DNA of 64,000 nucleotides, taken from positions 102,001 to 166,000 of the forward strand of contig JAMPIV010019879.1 of assembly GCA_024509875.1 (NCBI GenBank), read 5' to 3'. Source of the stretch: Oreohelix idahoensis (lineage: Eukaryota; Mollusca; Gastropoda; Stylommatophora; Oreohelicidae). The notes below the pieces were generated by a model. The model had not been told where the DNA came from and did no database searches. It saw nothing but the letters and a program-made list of their open reading frames with translations. Of the stretch, positions 24,561 to 34,770 are shown in pieces (position 1 is the first letter of the stretch; each line of letters starts with the position of its first letter). The position numbers and the translations under genes are program-made.

Positions 24561-24853
24561 GTGTTCAAATAAACGTTTTCGTGGACCGATATTGTATGGA
24601 CGTTAATACTGCTCAATCATACATTTATTTATCCTAGCATTAAACCTTCTAACGGTCTTACCGTCACGTTTGTAACACATGTGAAATGTAACAATTTCCC
24701 ACTAACTTGCAATAGTTTCAATGTGCCTTTTCGAAGAAAAAAAATTCGGAATTGCCGAGCGTCCCGCCGTGGAAACTATATGGCACGCCTATTGAATTAA
24801 CGTGCATTACTTCCCATCTTTGCGTAATTGGTTGTAAAAAATAATCAAACTGT

Positions 24854-24897
<44 letters not shown>

Positions 24898-25194
24898 ATT
24901 TCTTGACTTGTCCCCTTTTATATTAAGCAGAGTCTATCAAGCAATGCCTTGCGGTTAAGTATAAGTAACATCTTCACCTAATATTTTTTTTTAGACAGAG
25001 AAGCATCACTGTTCATCAAAGATGAAGCTTCTATGCTTTCGTGCCTCTCCGTGGGTGTCACTGATTTACTCCTGGAGGAATGAAATGGTCACAGGAGAAT
25101 GAGTGCCATCATCAGAATAGTGCAGCAGAAAGAGCACAGTCTACAAGCTCCTCGAGCAGGCTAGAATGGACACGAGCAATTTAGATTATATGCT
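24561..25194. other. Poly-G run in otherwise unassigned DNA
   Basis: Contains a run of 11 T followed by 30 G at about 24853-24893. Nothing else is recognisable. Confidence 0.5.
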
Positions 25195-25341
25195 CTCGAA
25201 TCACTTGGTCTGGAAATTTTGAATCCCTTTTATGACGGGTGAATATGCAAAAAACGTGGTCTGGGAAATTATGAATTCCTCTTATGACGGGTGAATCTGC
25301 GAAACACTTGGCCTGGGAAAGTTTCTCTTATGACGGGTGAT
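25195..25341. repeat. ~60 bp tandem repeat, about 2.5 copies
   Basis: Units share TTATGACGGGTGAAT and a (C/T)CTGG(A/G)AA element. The last unit is interrupted at GGGTGAT, where the family-2 solo LTR is inserted. GTGAT at 25337-25341 is the left target duplication. Confidence 0.8.
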
Positions 25342-26994
25342 TGTGACGTATTATGGAAATATAACTTACAGTAATCTGACAGCCGTTGCTTTCCCATTTA
25401 GTGTCTACCATTTGCTAAGCCAAACCACGCAATTTTCTGTTTGAATGACTCACCTTTGAATCCACGCCCTTTTTCTGGGAACATAACAACAGAGTTGTTT
25501 ACCAACTTTTCGCAACCTGCTAGTCTTAACAGGGGAGCGAATCACGTTTGCTTACCTGAGTTTCTCACGCGAGCCGATCTGCCAATTATCGGTCATTAGA
25601 CAGATGCACGTGGAAATAACGGACTGTGTGAAGAGATACAGTGGCGATAATATTTTCCCGACCACCTTTGATGTTCGTACGTTCAGGAGGAGGTAAACTG
25701 TTTGATCTGCGAAAGGGGACGGAATCTAAGAGAGGCCCGTTGCACGGCCAAGTCTTCTGATGTCGGTCAGCATCGCTGAGTAAAGCGAACGGCCAAAACT
25801 TTGATCCGGGAAACGCAGTTTCCTGATTTCTCTGCTATGCAGAATGTGTGAATTATAACATCCTCTAGTGATAATAACACCATGATCTGTATATATACTG
25901 CGTTCTCTCTAGATCAGTTATCAGAGTCGCTCAAAAATTTGTTGATAATCTAAACATGCCAGACTTGAACAATTCTTCGCTAAATGTGTTAAATAGTCTC
26001 GTGGGTAATAGTATAATAATAATATTTGTGATAATAGAAATTGTGCTTAAGTGTTAAAATGCGTTAAGTTTACCATTTTAATTCACTGTGATTCCCTAGC
26101 GTTAAAACTAGTGAAATAACATAACGCGTAGATATTTTCTTGCCAGTTGTTCAGTTTAATGTAAATTCCATCACCCCACTTTCTTACACAAGAAGATACG
26201 GTTTAGCTGACTGGGATTATTACGCGTGACGGATGAGTGACAGAATAGAATTCGCATTATATTTCATTGTGTGAAATTATATAAGTGACTAGTGTTAATA
26301 TCATGTGACAAAACAACAGACGCCGACAATCTATAGCTAGTAATGACAGGAGATAGTTGTTAAAGTGCGCATATGGATAAATTAAACAATAATTGACTTT
26401 GTGCGCTGATTATTTCATGGTGTCTTCTTCTTGGCTTACAAGTCCCAAGTTCCTTCATGAACCGGTTGGGCCAAACAGACAAATAAACATTAATATTAAA
26501 TCTTAACTGGGCTGTACCTTACCCAGAATTATTTATTCAATTTTTCCAGCCCACTTGGCATACGAAAGAACATATATTCCTGACGTTTGACAGCCGTATC
26601 AACGGAGTGATCCAGAAAGTTACGCTGTTTCAAAATCGGCACTCACCATAGAGCCAGCCAATAGCATTTACCATAATCATTTTTGTTTACATATTGTAAC
26701 ATTTTCTTAGCAACCAGATGTTTCGCAACAATGGAATTATTTTTCTCCTTTTGCAACTGTGAACGCCCAGAGCACGTCTTGCTTCAGTAACTATCCGCGG
26801 TGACCTTTGTTTCATCCAGGGAAAATTAAACCACCAAATTTGGCGTCCACGTTGTAATTATTATTCGATATATAGGCTGGACTGGGGCTAATTTGGCAAC
26901 CCACCTGACAGTATAGGTTCAGGAACTATTGTATTTTCTTCCAAGGGATATCAACACCCCGATTGGGTAAGCGAGATTGTTTGTGGCCACGTAT

Positions 26995-27036
<42 letters not shown>

Positions 27037-27628
27037 GTGAATATTTTCATTTGTTACAAGCATTGTACTAACTTCTTTTTTTATTTCGCTAGACTTGTGT
27101 ACTTTACTGAGTAATAATTTAGTGGGAACTTGTTCTTCACAGTCTATTCTGTAACCTAGTGCTAATCTTTGACCTTTGGGTTATTAACTTCTTTTGGGAT
27201 CCTTTCTCAACAAGGGAGAGGGCAATTATTCGGGTATTTTCTTATGTCTGTAAACAGGATTTTATTGATTTCTCTATATTTTTGATGTTGTAAAGTTTAA
27301 TGATAATAAACAACAAACAGAACTTAACTTTGTGTGTTGGTCAGACCCATACCCATTAACCATAGTTTTTCACGTTTGTGTGTCTTGTTGTCACATAATT
27401 GTGTGTAATAGTTCTAGATATAAGGAGGTACTAGATTGTCTTATACTAAAATTTAGTCGTATAGAGAGGCTGGACTAGAGAAACTACTCATTCCAGAGAC
27501 AGATCTTTTCCTTAAACTATTCACTCGTGAAATCTATTTCTTACACCTTTATTCTCACATATTTAACACTATCACCTCTGCTCAGACGAGACCATAAATA
27601 TCTTCTAACCTATCTAAAATTTACGACA
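25342..27628 (+). mobile_element. Solo LTR, family 2 (copy C)
   Basis: Starts TGTGACGTATTATGG and ends TTTACGACA. It is flanked by an exact GTGAT duplication (25337-25341 and 27629-27633). In reverse complement it aligns with the LTR at 54456-57240 at both ends and along the middle (GGCTGGACTGGGGCTAATTT here against its complement near 55200, and GTGTTGGTCAGACCCATACC against its complement near 54750). There is no internal coding region, so it is a solo LTR left by recombination. A (GA)n tract lies at 26997-27033. Strand is given by analogy with the family-2 pol. Confidence 0.9.
26997..27033. repeat. (GA)n microsatellite
   Basis: Pure GA dinucleotide run inside the solo LTR. Confidence 0.95.
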
Positions 27629-27633
27629 GTGAT

Positions 27634-28274
27634 CCAATTGCTTAGGTATCCAGTCCTAATATTTAAAGTCCTTGTCCCTTACGTTTACAGTCGTTGTATT
27701 TATAAATGCGGGTTTACTTGACCGGGTATTGTTACGATAATACCACAGTTCACCTGTCAAATTTACATTTTGGTAAATAAGTCTAAGGAGTGGCTCAAAG
27801 CAAAATGTCAAAGATAGGCGTGACTAAAAGCGAAAAAATTATGATACTTCCGTCTATTCTTACGGCTGACAATCTGGCCATTCTTGCACTTGTAATCCTT
27901 TCTGTTGTAATGTCAGTATTTTTAAAAATTACCATAGGTCAATGAGTCAATTATTTTTTATTCACTTTGGTAAGTAAGTCTGATTTATTTGCTTCTTACA
28001 TCTGTAGTCCGTTCCGCTCCTGTATTGATCTATCTGTGTTTTGTCATAACATCTATAAGTGTCTCCTATTCTGGTTCCTGCCTTTGACAATTTAGACAGA
28101 AGTAATTTTGAAAATTGATGGGACGCTAGGGATTACCCCCAAAAGTTCGTTAACTTGAAAATGAAAATTAAATTCGCAAAGTGGAGTCATTCTTCTAGAA
28201 CTTTTATGATTACTCCAGGGACGCCTTTTCTTACCTTTTTTGTTTTCTTTTTTTTTAAATCTTACTAGTCGTCG
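27634..28274. other. No gene seen
   Basis: AT-rich spacer between the solo LTR and the 45 bp minisatellite. Confidence 0.45.
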
Positions 28275-28951
28275 AAAGTATTGTTAAAATAACAATACCT
28301 ATTAAACATTGACTTCAGTACTCTTGTTAAAATAACATTAACTGTTAAATATTGACTTCAGTAGACTCTTGTTAAAATAACATTAACTGTTAAACATTGA
28401 CTTCTGTAGACTCTTGTTAAAACTAGTGTAAAAGCCCGTCATAAGACGGGAATGAAATTCAAAAGCACCAATCCCTAACGGCAATTTTACTTATTCAAAA
28501 GTGTTTTTAAAAACAGCTGTGCATCACCACAGTTCTATAAATATTTTTGTGCACACCGTCATTTGCGCACTTTTCTTTGTCGAGTGTTACTATTTTCGGG
28601 AGAGTACATATAAGGGAAACAATACAATTACCAAAGTTGCATCCCTTAGCGTTAGTGACAGAAAAAGCTGGGATTTTATATATATTGATAACACTAACTG
28701 TTAAACGTTGATTTTTGTAGACTCTTATTAAAATAACACTAACGGTTAAACATTGACTTGAGAAGACTCTTGTTGAAATAACATTAACTGTTAAACATTG
28801 ACTTGAGTAGACTCTTGTTAAAATAACATTAACAGTTAAACGTTGACTTTTGTCGACTCTTATTAAAATAACACTAACGGTTAAACATTGACTGGAGTAG
28901 ACTTTTGTTAAAATAACACTAACTGTTAAACAATGAATTCAGTAGACTCTA
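28275..28951. repeat. 45 bp minisatellite
   Basis: Units of the form TGTTAAAATAACATTAACTG, TTAAACATTGACTTCAGTAG, ACTCT repeat in two blocks (about 28280-28430 and 28690-28951). Between them is a non-repeat segment of about 260 bases. A partial unit (ACTCTTGATAAAATAACACTA) reappears at 31828-31850 on the far side of the family-3 LTR, so that LTR landed inside the array. Confidence 0.88.
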
Positions 28952-31829
28952 TGTCACATAATTATTGGGTCGATCTCTTTTCCTCTCAGGCAGTATTAAG
29001 TTACTTTTTTGTGTACTAAATTACTTACATTTCCGTGGTCGGCCCTTTCCTTTTCATTCTATCAAGCAGATATTTTGTACTTTCAAATCATCTTACAATC
29101 CTCTCAGTGATAAGTCGTCATGTCTGTTTGTTTACCCGTTCATCCCTGCTGGAAAAGGAGACGAATGAGATAATATTAACCGACAATCATGTTGGAAAAT
29201 TTCGGGTCTGCTCGACATCAGGCTACGGATTAGCACTAAAATCACCCAGCGAATTTGTTTAATCGCTGATAAGGCTGACGTGCCTTCCTCGACCAGATGG
29301 GTAAACGAAGATTTTTGTTTTCGCAAGCGACGGGTGGTTAGATTACTCGCCTGCGCGACACATTTCTAGACAGACAAGAATGACATAATCGTTTCCGGTA
29401 CACCTAGTTACAAAGACATTACTTTATATGAAAGTAATACGAAGTTATTTGTAAACATTGCCAGGAGAGTGATCGGATGTTTTCATTCCATATTTGGGAG
29501 ACAGGACCTCTGCAGTAACGCGCAGACATTTCCATGAGGAAATAATTTGAATTACCCCACAAAACACTCATGTTTGAAAAGACAGGCAGACATTTGGAAT
29601 GAAGGTACAACACCCCTTCCGATTGGAGCCCTGCTTAACATCGTAACAAACAAATGCGGGGGAAGACAGGCAATATAACCTGACACTTTAGCCAAGTTAG
29701 AACACTGTGAAAATTCACTCGCGCCAAGAAGACAACCAGACCTTGCCAGAGTAAAGACTAAAATACAAGTGTCTTTATTTCTCTGAGCCAGCAGCCTGTG
29801 AGCCTAAAAATTGGCGTAAGTTGTACATTTTGAATTCTTTTTTTTTTTCATTATTAACATGTGAACTAATACGTGAATATTAATATGTGAAAATTGCTAG
29901 TGAATGTCCACGTTCATTGAGGCTGGCAGCCTCAGCATATAGAATGATGATTTCATGAACCACCACTGCCAGGGCAGGTGACTGCTTTATTGCGAGTTTC
30001 GTATAAAGAACCACATGCAGCGGTAGTCCCAAGTTCCATATGGAGCAGGAAGGGAATGATAAAAGAAATGATATACATACTTGTTATATTATTAACCTTT
30101 TCAACCAGTTTAAATGTAAAATATATTCACTCTAAATGTAATGAAAGTTTACAACCTTTTCAACTGATGTAAATGTAAACATATTCAAACTATATTGTTA
30201 ACATTTTCAACTTAAGTTAAATATAAAAGTATTTATTTTAAATGTAAAGATAGTTTTCGCCCACTGGGATTAAGATTAATTCTCAAAGAGGGTAAAAGTT
30301 GTGAAGATAAATGGGATGGTGGAATAGGAAGATGGGGACACATAAGTATGTGTCGGGAAAATCAACACTCAGAGGGTATTTGTTTCTCTTCTTTTGCCAT
30401 ACTAGTTGGTGGTACCAGTTGAGGGTACTATTTCTGGAACAAGTGAGGGTATAAGTGGCCTGAAGTCGATGCTATACATGATCATCAGACGGGTCTTACT
30501 CCCTGATTTTACTTGGAACGTGCTGCAACTCTCAATCTTGACCAGGAACGTGAGCAATCCAGTCACTTATCTGCGAAGAACCAAAACACCAGCGGAAGCA
30601 GAAACCTCTGTTACGTGTCTTTTTGATACGTCTATTGTTAATGTTAATTTTGTAGTAACATGATAGTTCCTGTGGCCAAGATGACATCTAGGGTAGCAAA
30701 TCTCTCAGACACCGCAATCAGCCCATACCACTCAGAATTATTTGATTCACAACTGACGAAGTGGACAATATACAATTTATTAAAGACTGCACGCAGCTCC
30801 ACATAGAATACAGTTCATGTCAACATATAATGGCAGATAATATGCAGTAGACGAAATACCGTAGGCAGTCAGTCCATGTCAGGAAGGCTGTCCTTTAGTT
30901 CTCAATATGATTTATTTCTATGAACACTCGACACTGAGCAATTATACTTCTGGTCAATACAGATAACTAGATGACTAGATACATCTCACCGAAGATCTTG
31001 ATGTGTATTAATGATAACAGAACTCCATTTTAAACACTTTAACAATCAGGAGCTCAGACACATACGTCCACTCGCCATGACACACAATCCTATCATCCCC
31101 GCACTTCTGCTCCTCTAGTTCCACGTGAGCCAGCCAAGCATATCGGCTTAACGTCACTCACCCATCTTTATCAGTGACCCGTATAAAATAAACAAACAAA
31201 GAGCCCTGTTGAGCTAAACCTATAATAGGCACAATCGTTATGAATTTTAATCATAACACCTCATTGGCAGCTAAGTGTACACATAAAAGCTGCCAAGTGA
31301 AACTTCCCTTTTTATAATTCCCCATTAACATCATATGATGATGACCAATTTGTGTTAAAGAATATTCAGTTTTTAATAACTGTTAAAACCTAAGTGATTA
31401 TTAAATTTGTTATTTATATCTATCCAAATTTAAAGTTGATTTAATCATTTTGAATGTGTTGTATTCGTTTGTCTCAGACAATTTCTTAAATACATTCAAC
31501 CAGAGCTACTAAATAATAATAGAGTAAATTCGCTGAATTAACTCAGCTGGGGGCTTGAACGAGCTATTTTAAGATTACGTAATCCTTCACAAAAATGTAT
31601 GGCAGATGTTAGAGTTAGCGTTCTCAGCCAATGCAGCATTGTTCTCGCTTTTCTGAATACCTTGTGAACACTCTCTGGAGGTAGAAGCATCATTATCCTT
31701 CTATCTACAACTCTCCCAAGAGCAATCTTGTGCGAAGGTAGACACCTTTGAAGGCCCACATGAGATACTCTTGAGTTTTGGCCACTGTTGGACCACTACT
31801 GCATGGCTAAGGGGAGGCAAAACGTGACA
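28952..31829. mobile_element. LTR-like element, family 3, copy 2
   Basis: Runs from TGTCACATAATT to AACGTGACA, giving inverted TGTCAC/GTGACA termini. Flanking bases are CTCTA on the left and CTCTT on the right, a near-perfect 5 bp duplication within minisatellite sequence. It is the inverted relative of 2109-4125. The longest frame inside, near 30406-30663, falls in a region that is disrupted in the other copy and shows no domain. I read it as a solo LTR of an unidentified retroelement. A long non-autonomous element is the alternative. Confidence 0.72.
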
Positions 31830-31857
31830 CTCTTGATAAAATAACACTAGATAACCT

Positions 31858-31995
31858 GGACTTTGCTGAAGGCTTGTTTCTTCTGTCACACAGCCGTTAA
31901 CAGATGGTGAACCATCATCTTCTGTCACAGCCGTTAACATGGTGAACTATCATCTTCTGTCACACAGCCGTTAACAGATGGTGAACCATCATCTT
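31858..31995. repeat. Tandem repeat with palindromic core
   Basis: Three copies of CTTCTGTCACACAGCCGTTA followed by ACAGATGGTGAACCATCAT. Each complete unit has the near-palindrome GATGGTGAACCATC, able to form a small hairpin. The middle unit is shortened. Confidence 0.85.
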
Positions 31996-32204
31996 TCTTT
32001 GTGCTCTATTTGGAACATGGAGCCCTCACTGTACTTAAACATTTATAACACATAAGGAAGAGAAACCCGAGGCCTGTAAACAGTAAATAAATATTAGACA
32101 AACATAAAGGTATGTCTTCAGGAACTCGTAAGAAATAAAGAAGTAGAAAACCAGACGGAACGATATAGGAGCCCAATGGCAGATACAAAGATAAGGTATT
32201 GACA
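31996..32204. other. No gene seen
   Basis: Spacer between the tandem repeat and the LINE fragments. Nothing recognisable. Confidence 0.4.
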
Positions 32205-32665
32205 ATACGGAGAGTGAGGTCGCAGCAAGTAGGTCTGAAAATCAGCAGAGATCATGAGAATAGACTGACAGAGTTCACTTGATGAAATATCCGTCTAGAA
32301 ACAAGTCAAATACAGAAAGTAATGCACCACATCGTTTTTCTCAGCAGCTGTTTATTCAAAAAGCATGACATTTATACACAATATACATGAAGTCGGATGA
32401 ACTGGACCGCAGGGCGCACAACATAGTGCAGTGCATACCGCCGCCTTACAATGACTGGAGCAACCTTGAGCTGACTACTACCTTTATTAGAGTCATTAGT
32501 GTAGAAGTCTGAGGGCGAACGAGGAAGAAGAAGAAGATATACAGATACATTGACAGCGTCATAGACAAAGATTCAGACACGGAGATGATTGTTAAAATAA
32601 AAATATTGAAACCATGCGAACATTTAAGAGGTTGAAAAATATACGAAACTCAAAGAAACCATTTT
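32205..32665 (+). pseudogene. Fragments of APE-type LINE, RT thumb region
   Basis: GAGGTCGCAGCA followed by TAGGTCTGAAAAT near 32215 matches the LINE sequence at 63926-63950. After about 240 unrelated bases, the translation near 32545 gives SVIDKDSDTE, the conserved region following the RT palm in such LINEs (compare LGSDVDRFGETNTD near 53090). Both pieces are short and decayed. Assignment is by resemblance only. Confidence 0.45.
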
Positions 32666-32719
32666 TGTAATAAGAATTTTGGACTCATTGTTTTAGTTGA
32701 ACAGAATCGACATCATTGC

Positions 32720-34768
32720 ACTCCGGGCAAACCCATAGGTGCTCAGTCTCCCTCAGTATATATTGAAGTGTGTGAATGATAACTGTTCCTGTAGCTCACA
32801 GGTTATATATATGACGGATGCATCCTCTCATACACCCATCTCTGCTAGCCTTACGTTTGACGCCAGATTCCAACAGTCTTAACCTTGATGATTCATCTAT
32901 TGCAGTGTCATTCTCCAACAGGCGATCATTAATTGTTCTCAGTATCTCTCCCTCATCCATATCCAGTGTCCCCACTGTTGGTGCTACTTATGCTAGTCTG
33001 TCAGCTCTCTCATTACTGAGTACCCCAGCATGACCAAGACAGTAGATCCACACCAGCTTCTGCAGATTCAAAGCATCTATTAATATTTTATATTCATGCC
33101 GTAGCCATCCATTTTAAAACTTTTGAAGCATGGACTGAGAGTCTAAAGCAATGGCTGCCTTTGTTAATGAAGTTTCAGCTAAGGCTGCAGTAGCTGCCTC
33201 GACCTCCATTCTCATGCTGTAAGTTGTTATCTTGTAGGCCCCGCTATGTTTGGCCACGATTCTGCCCTTTACCCTAACAGAGAATCTCCAACCTGATTTC
33301 TCACCACAGTTCTTCTTCTTCTTCGTACACTCTGAGACGTCCACTTGAATGTTCTCAAAGAAAGCAGTAGTCAGTGTGAGGCTATTTGAATCCCCATAAA
33401 GCTTTTCCACGAAAGGAACTGGCGTCGGCCATATGCACTTTCTCTGTACCACATATAAGGGGCAACTTTGAAGCAGATGTTCAGCAGTCATTTTATCAGT
33501 GCCACAGTTAGACTGATCAGTAGTTCATATCTTTAGCTTGTTGAATAGATGGTATCTCAATCTGTTGTGGCCAGTGCGGAGTCTGAAGATTACCACTTGT
33601 TCTCTTCTGTTGAGCTGGTAGTAAGCATCATTCTGTGTGTGACCTGGATGTTCTACATTCCATTTGTTTCTATGGTATTTCCAGTTCTACTTTCCTATTG
33701 TCCCAAGTTCTACACTCTCTGCCAAGGCTGATGATGACTTGATGGTAGTTAACCCAATTCTCATTTGACTTACTCCACTCTTCCACTTGGAATATATTTT
33801 CAACTGCGGTCACCTGCTTGATAATTGCCTGTGCCATCCATGACATTCCTCCCTTTATCCTTGCTCCTTTAATGTCAGCTATGTTCTCATGCAGTGTGTG
33901 CCGTTTGTCTCAGGTTACCTGCATATAGGCTTTTGAGAGGCTGTCACATATCTGGATTTAATCGACAGCACTCCAAGCATGTACCTCATTGTCACAATGG
34001 GGGTATCTCGCATACAGCCCAAGACTATACGCATCCCTTCATTCTAAATGCGTTCTAGTCGTTCACATTGTGTTACTGACAGCGTGACCGATATGACTAG
34101 CTGATGATAAAGAAGAAACAGTAATCTCTGCTCTAGATGCGCTGCGGCCATTATTTTCAGGGCTGCCAGACTTTTCTTGCATTTCTGTATGATGTGATCA
34201 ACAAGGTACTTATACGATAGCCCGCAATCGAATGTAACTCCAAGGTATTTGCCTTTACATTTTTGTCCATTAAGAGTAATATCTGGAAGGTCTGTTTTCA
34301 CTATGGAGTTAGGAGCCGCGCTGGTGTAGTGGTTACCAAACTGCGCTGGCGACCGGGTGACCCAGGATCAAACCCGGTCGAGGACATTTGAAGATTTTTT
34401 CGGCGACCGGGATTTGGACTGGATTAACTCGAGCCCTGGCGAAGACATTTGAAGACGTGTCGTGGACCAGGGACTGGCGGTTCCTGAGCCGACGCAGCTC
34501 TAACAGGTACCTCCGAAATCGGCGAGTATCTGCCTGAATGGCGAGGGACATCTGTCTCTGTACAAGAAAAAGGGATACTCACGTAAAAATCAGTCTCAGG
34601 TTAGACATACTAACCTGAGATTTCGCCTCGAGTAATAGTGGGCGTATGCAACAACAAAAAAACTATGGAGTTGTTCAAGGAGCACCCCATCACGCAGGCC
34701 TTGTTGGGATTGTTGAACCAGGTTCCTCGCACCATTTAAACACCTCATATAGTGCCCCATGTCTGTTA
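32720..34768 (-). pseudogene. LINE with C-terminal RNase H, degenerate
   Basis: Minus-strand pieces, in order: the RT thumb (LYEVFKWCEEPGSTI near 34740; then KGKYLGVTFDCGLSYKYL near 34250), a Cys/His tail (VIFRLRTGHNRLRYHLFNKL near 33590, then CGTDKMTAEHLLQSCPLY near 33490) and an RNase H domain (GWRFSVRVKGRIVAKHSGAY, EVEAATAAL, ALDSQSM, then IYCLGHAGVLSNERADRLA near 33010). A further Cys-rich end (LWVCPECND) lies near 32740. Frameshifts and stops break it at least at 34685, 33530 and 33110. The finger and palm parts of RT were not found. A SINE sits inside the thumb segment, and a DNA transposon begins at 34771. Confidence 0.78.
34311..34661 (+). mobile_element. tRNA-derived SINE with target duplication
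   Basis: The head resembles a tRNA promoter: box A-like TGGTGTAGTGG at about 34321 and box B-like GGATCAAACCC at about 34366. These would allow RNA polymerase III transcription. The tail ends in CAACAAAAAAA. The exact 11 bp duplication ACTATGGAGTT flanks it at 34300-34310 and 34662-34672, showing LINE-assisted insertion into the older LINE. It has no reading frame of its own. A 5'-truncated, inverted relative lies at 56165-56319. The tRNA of origin is not determined. Confidence 0.88.
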
Positions 34769-34770
34769 TA

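Noticed and set aside
34315..34390. A genuine tRNA gene
   Set aside because: Box A- and B-like motifs are present but the sequence continues into a SINE body with a tail and target duplications. I could not fold a complete cloverleaf by eye.
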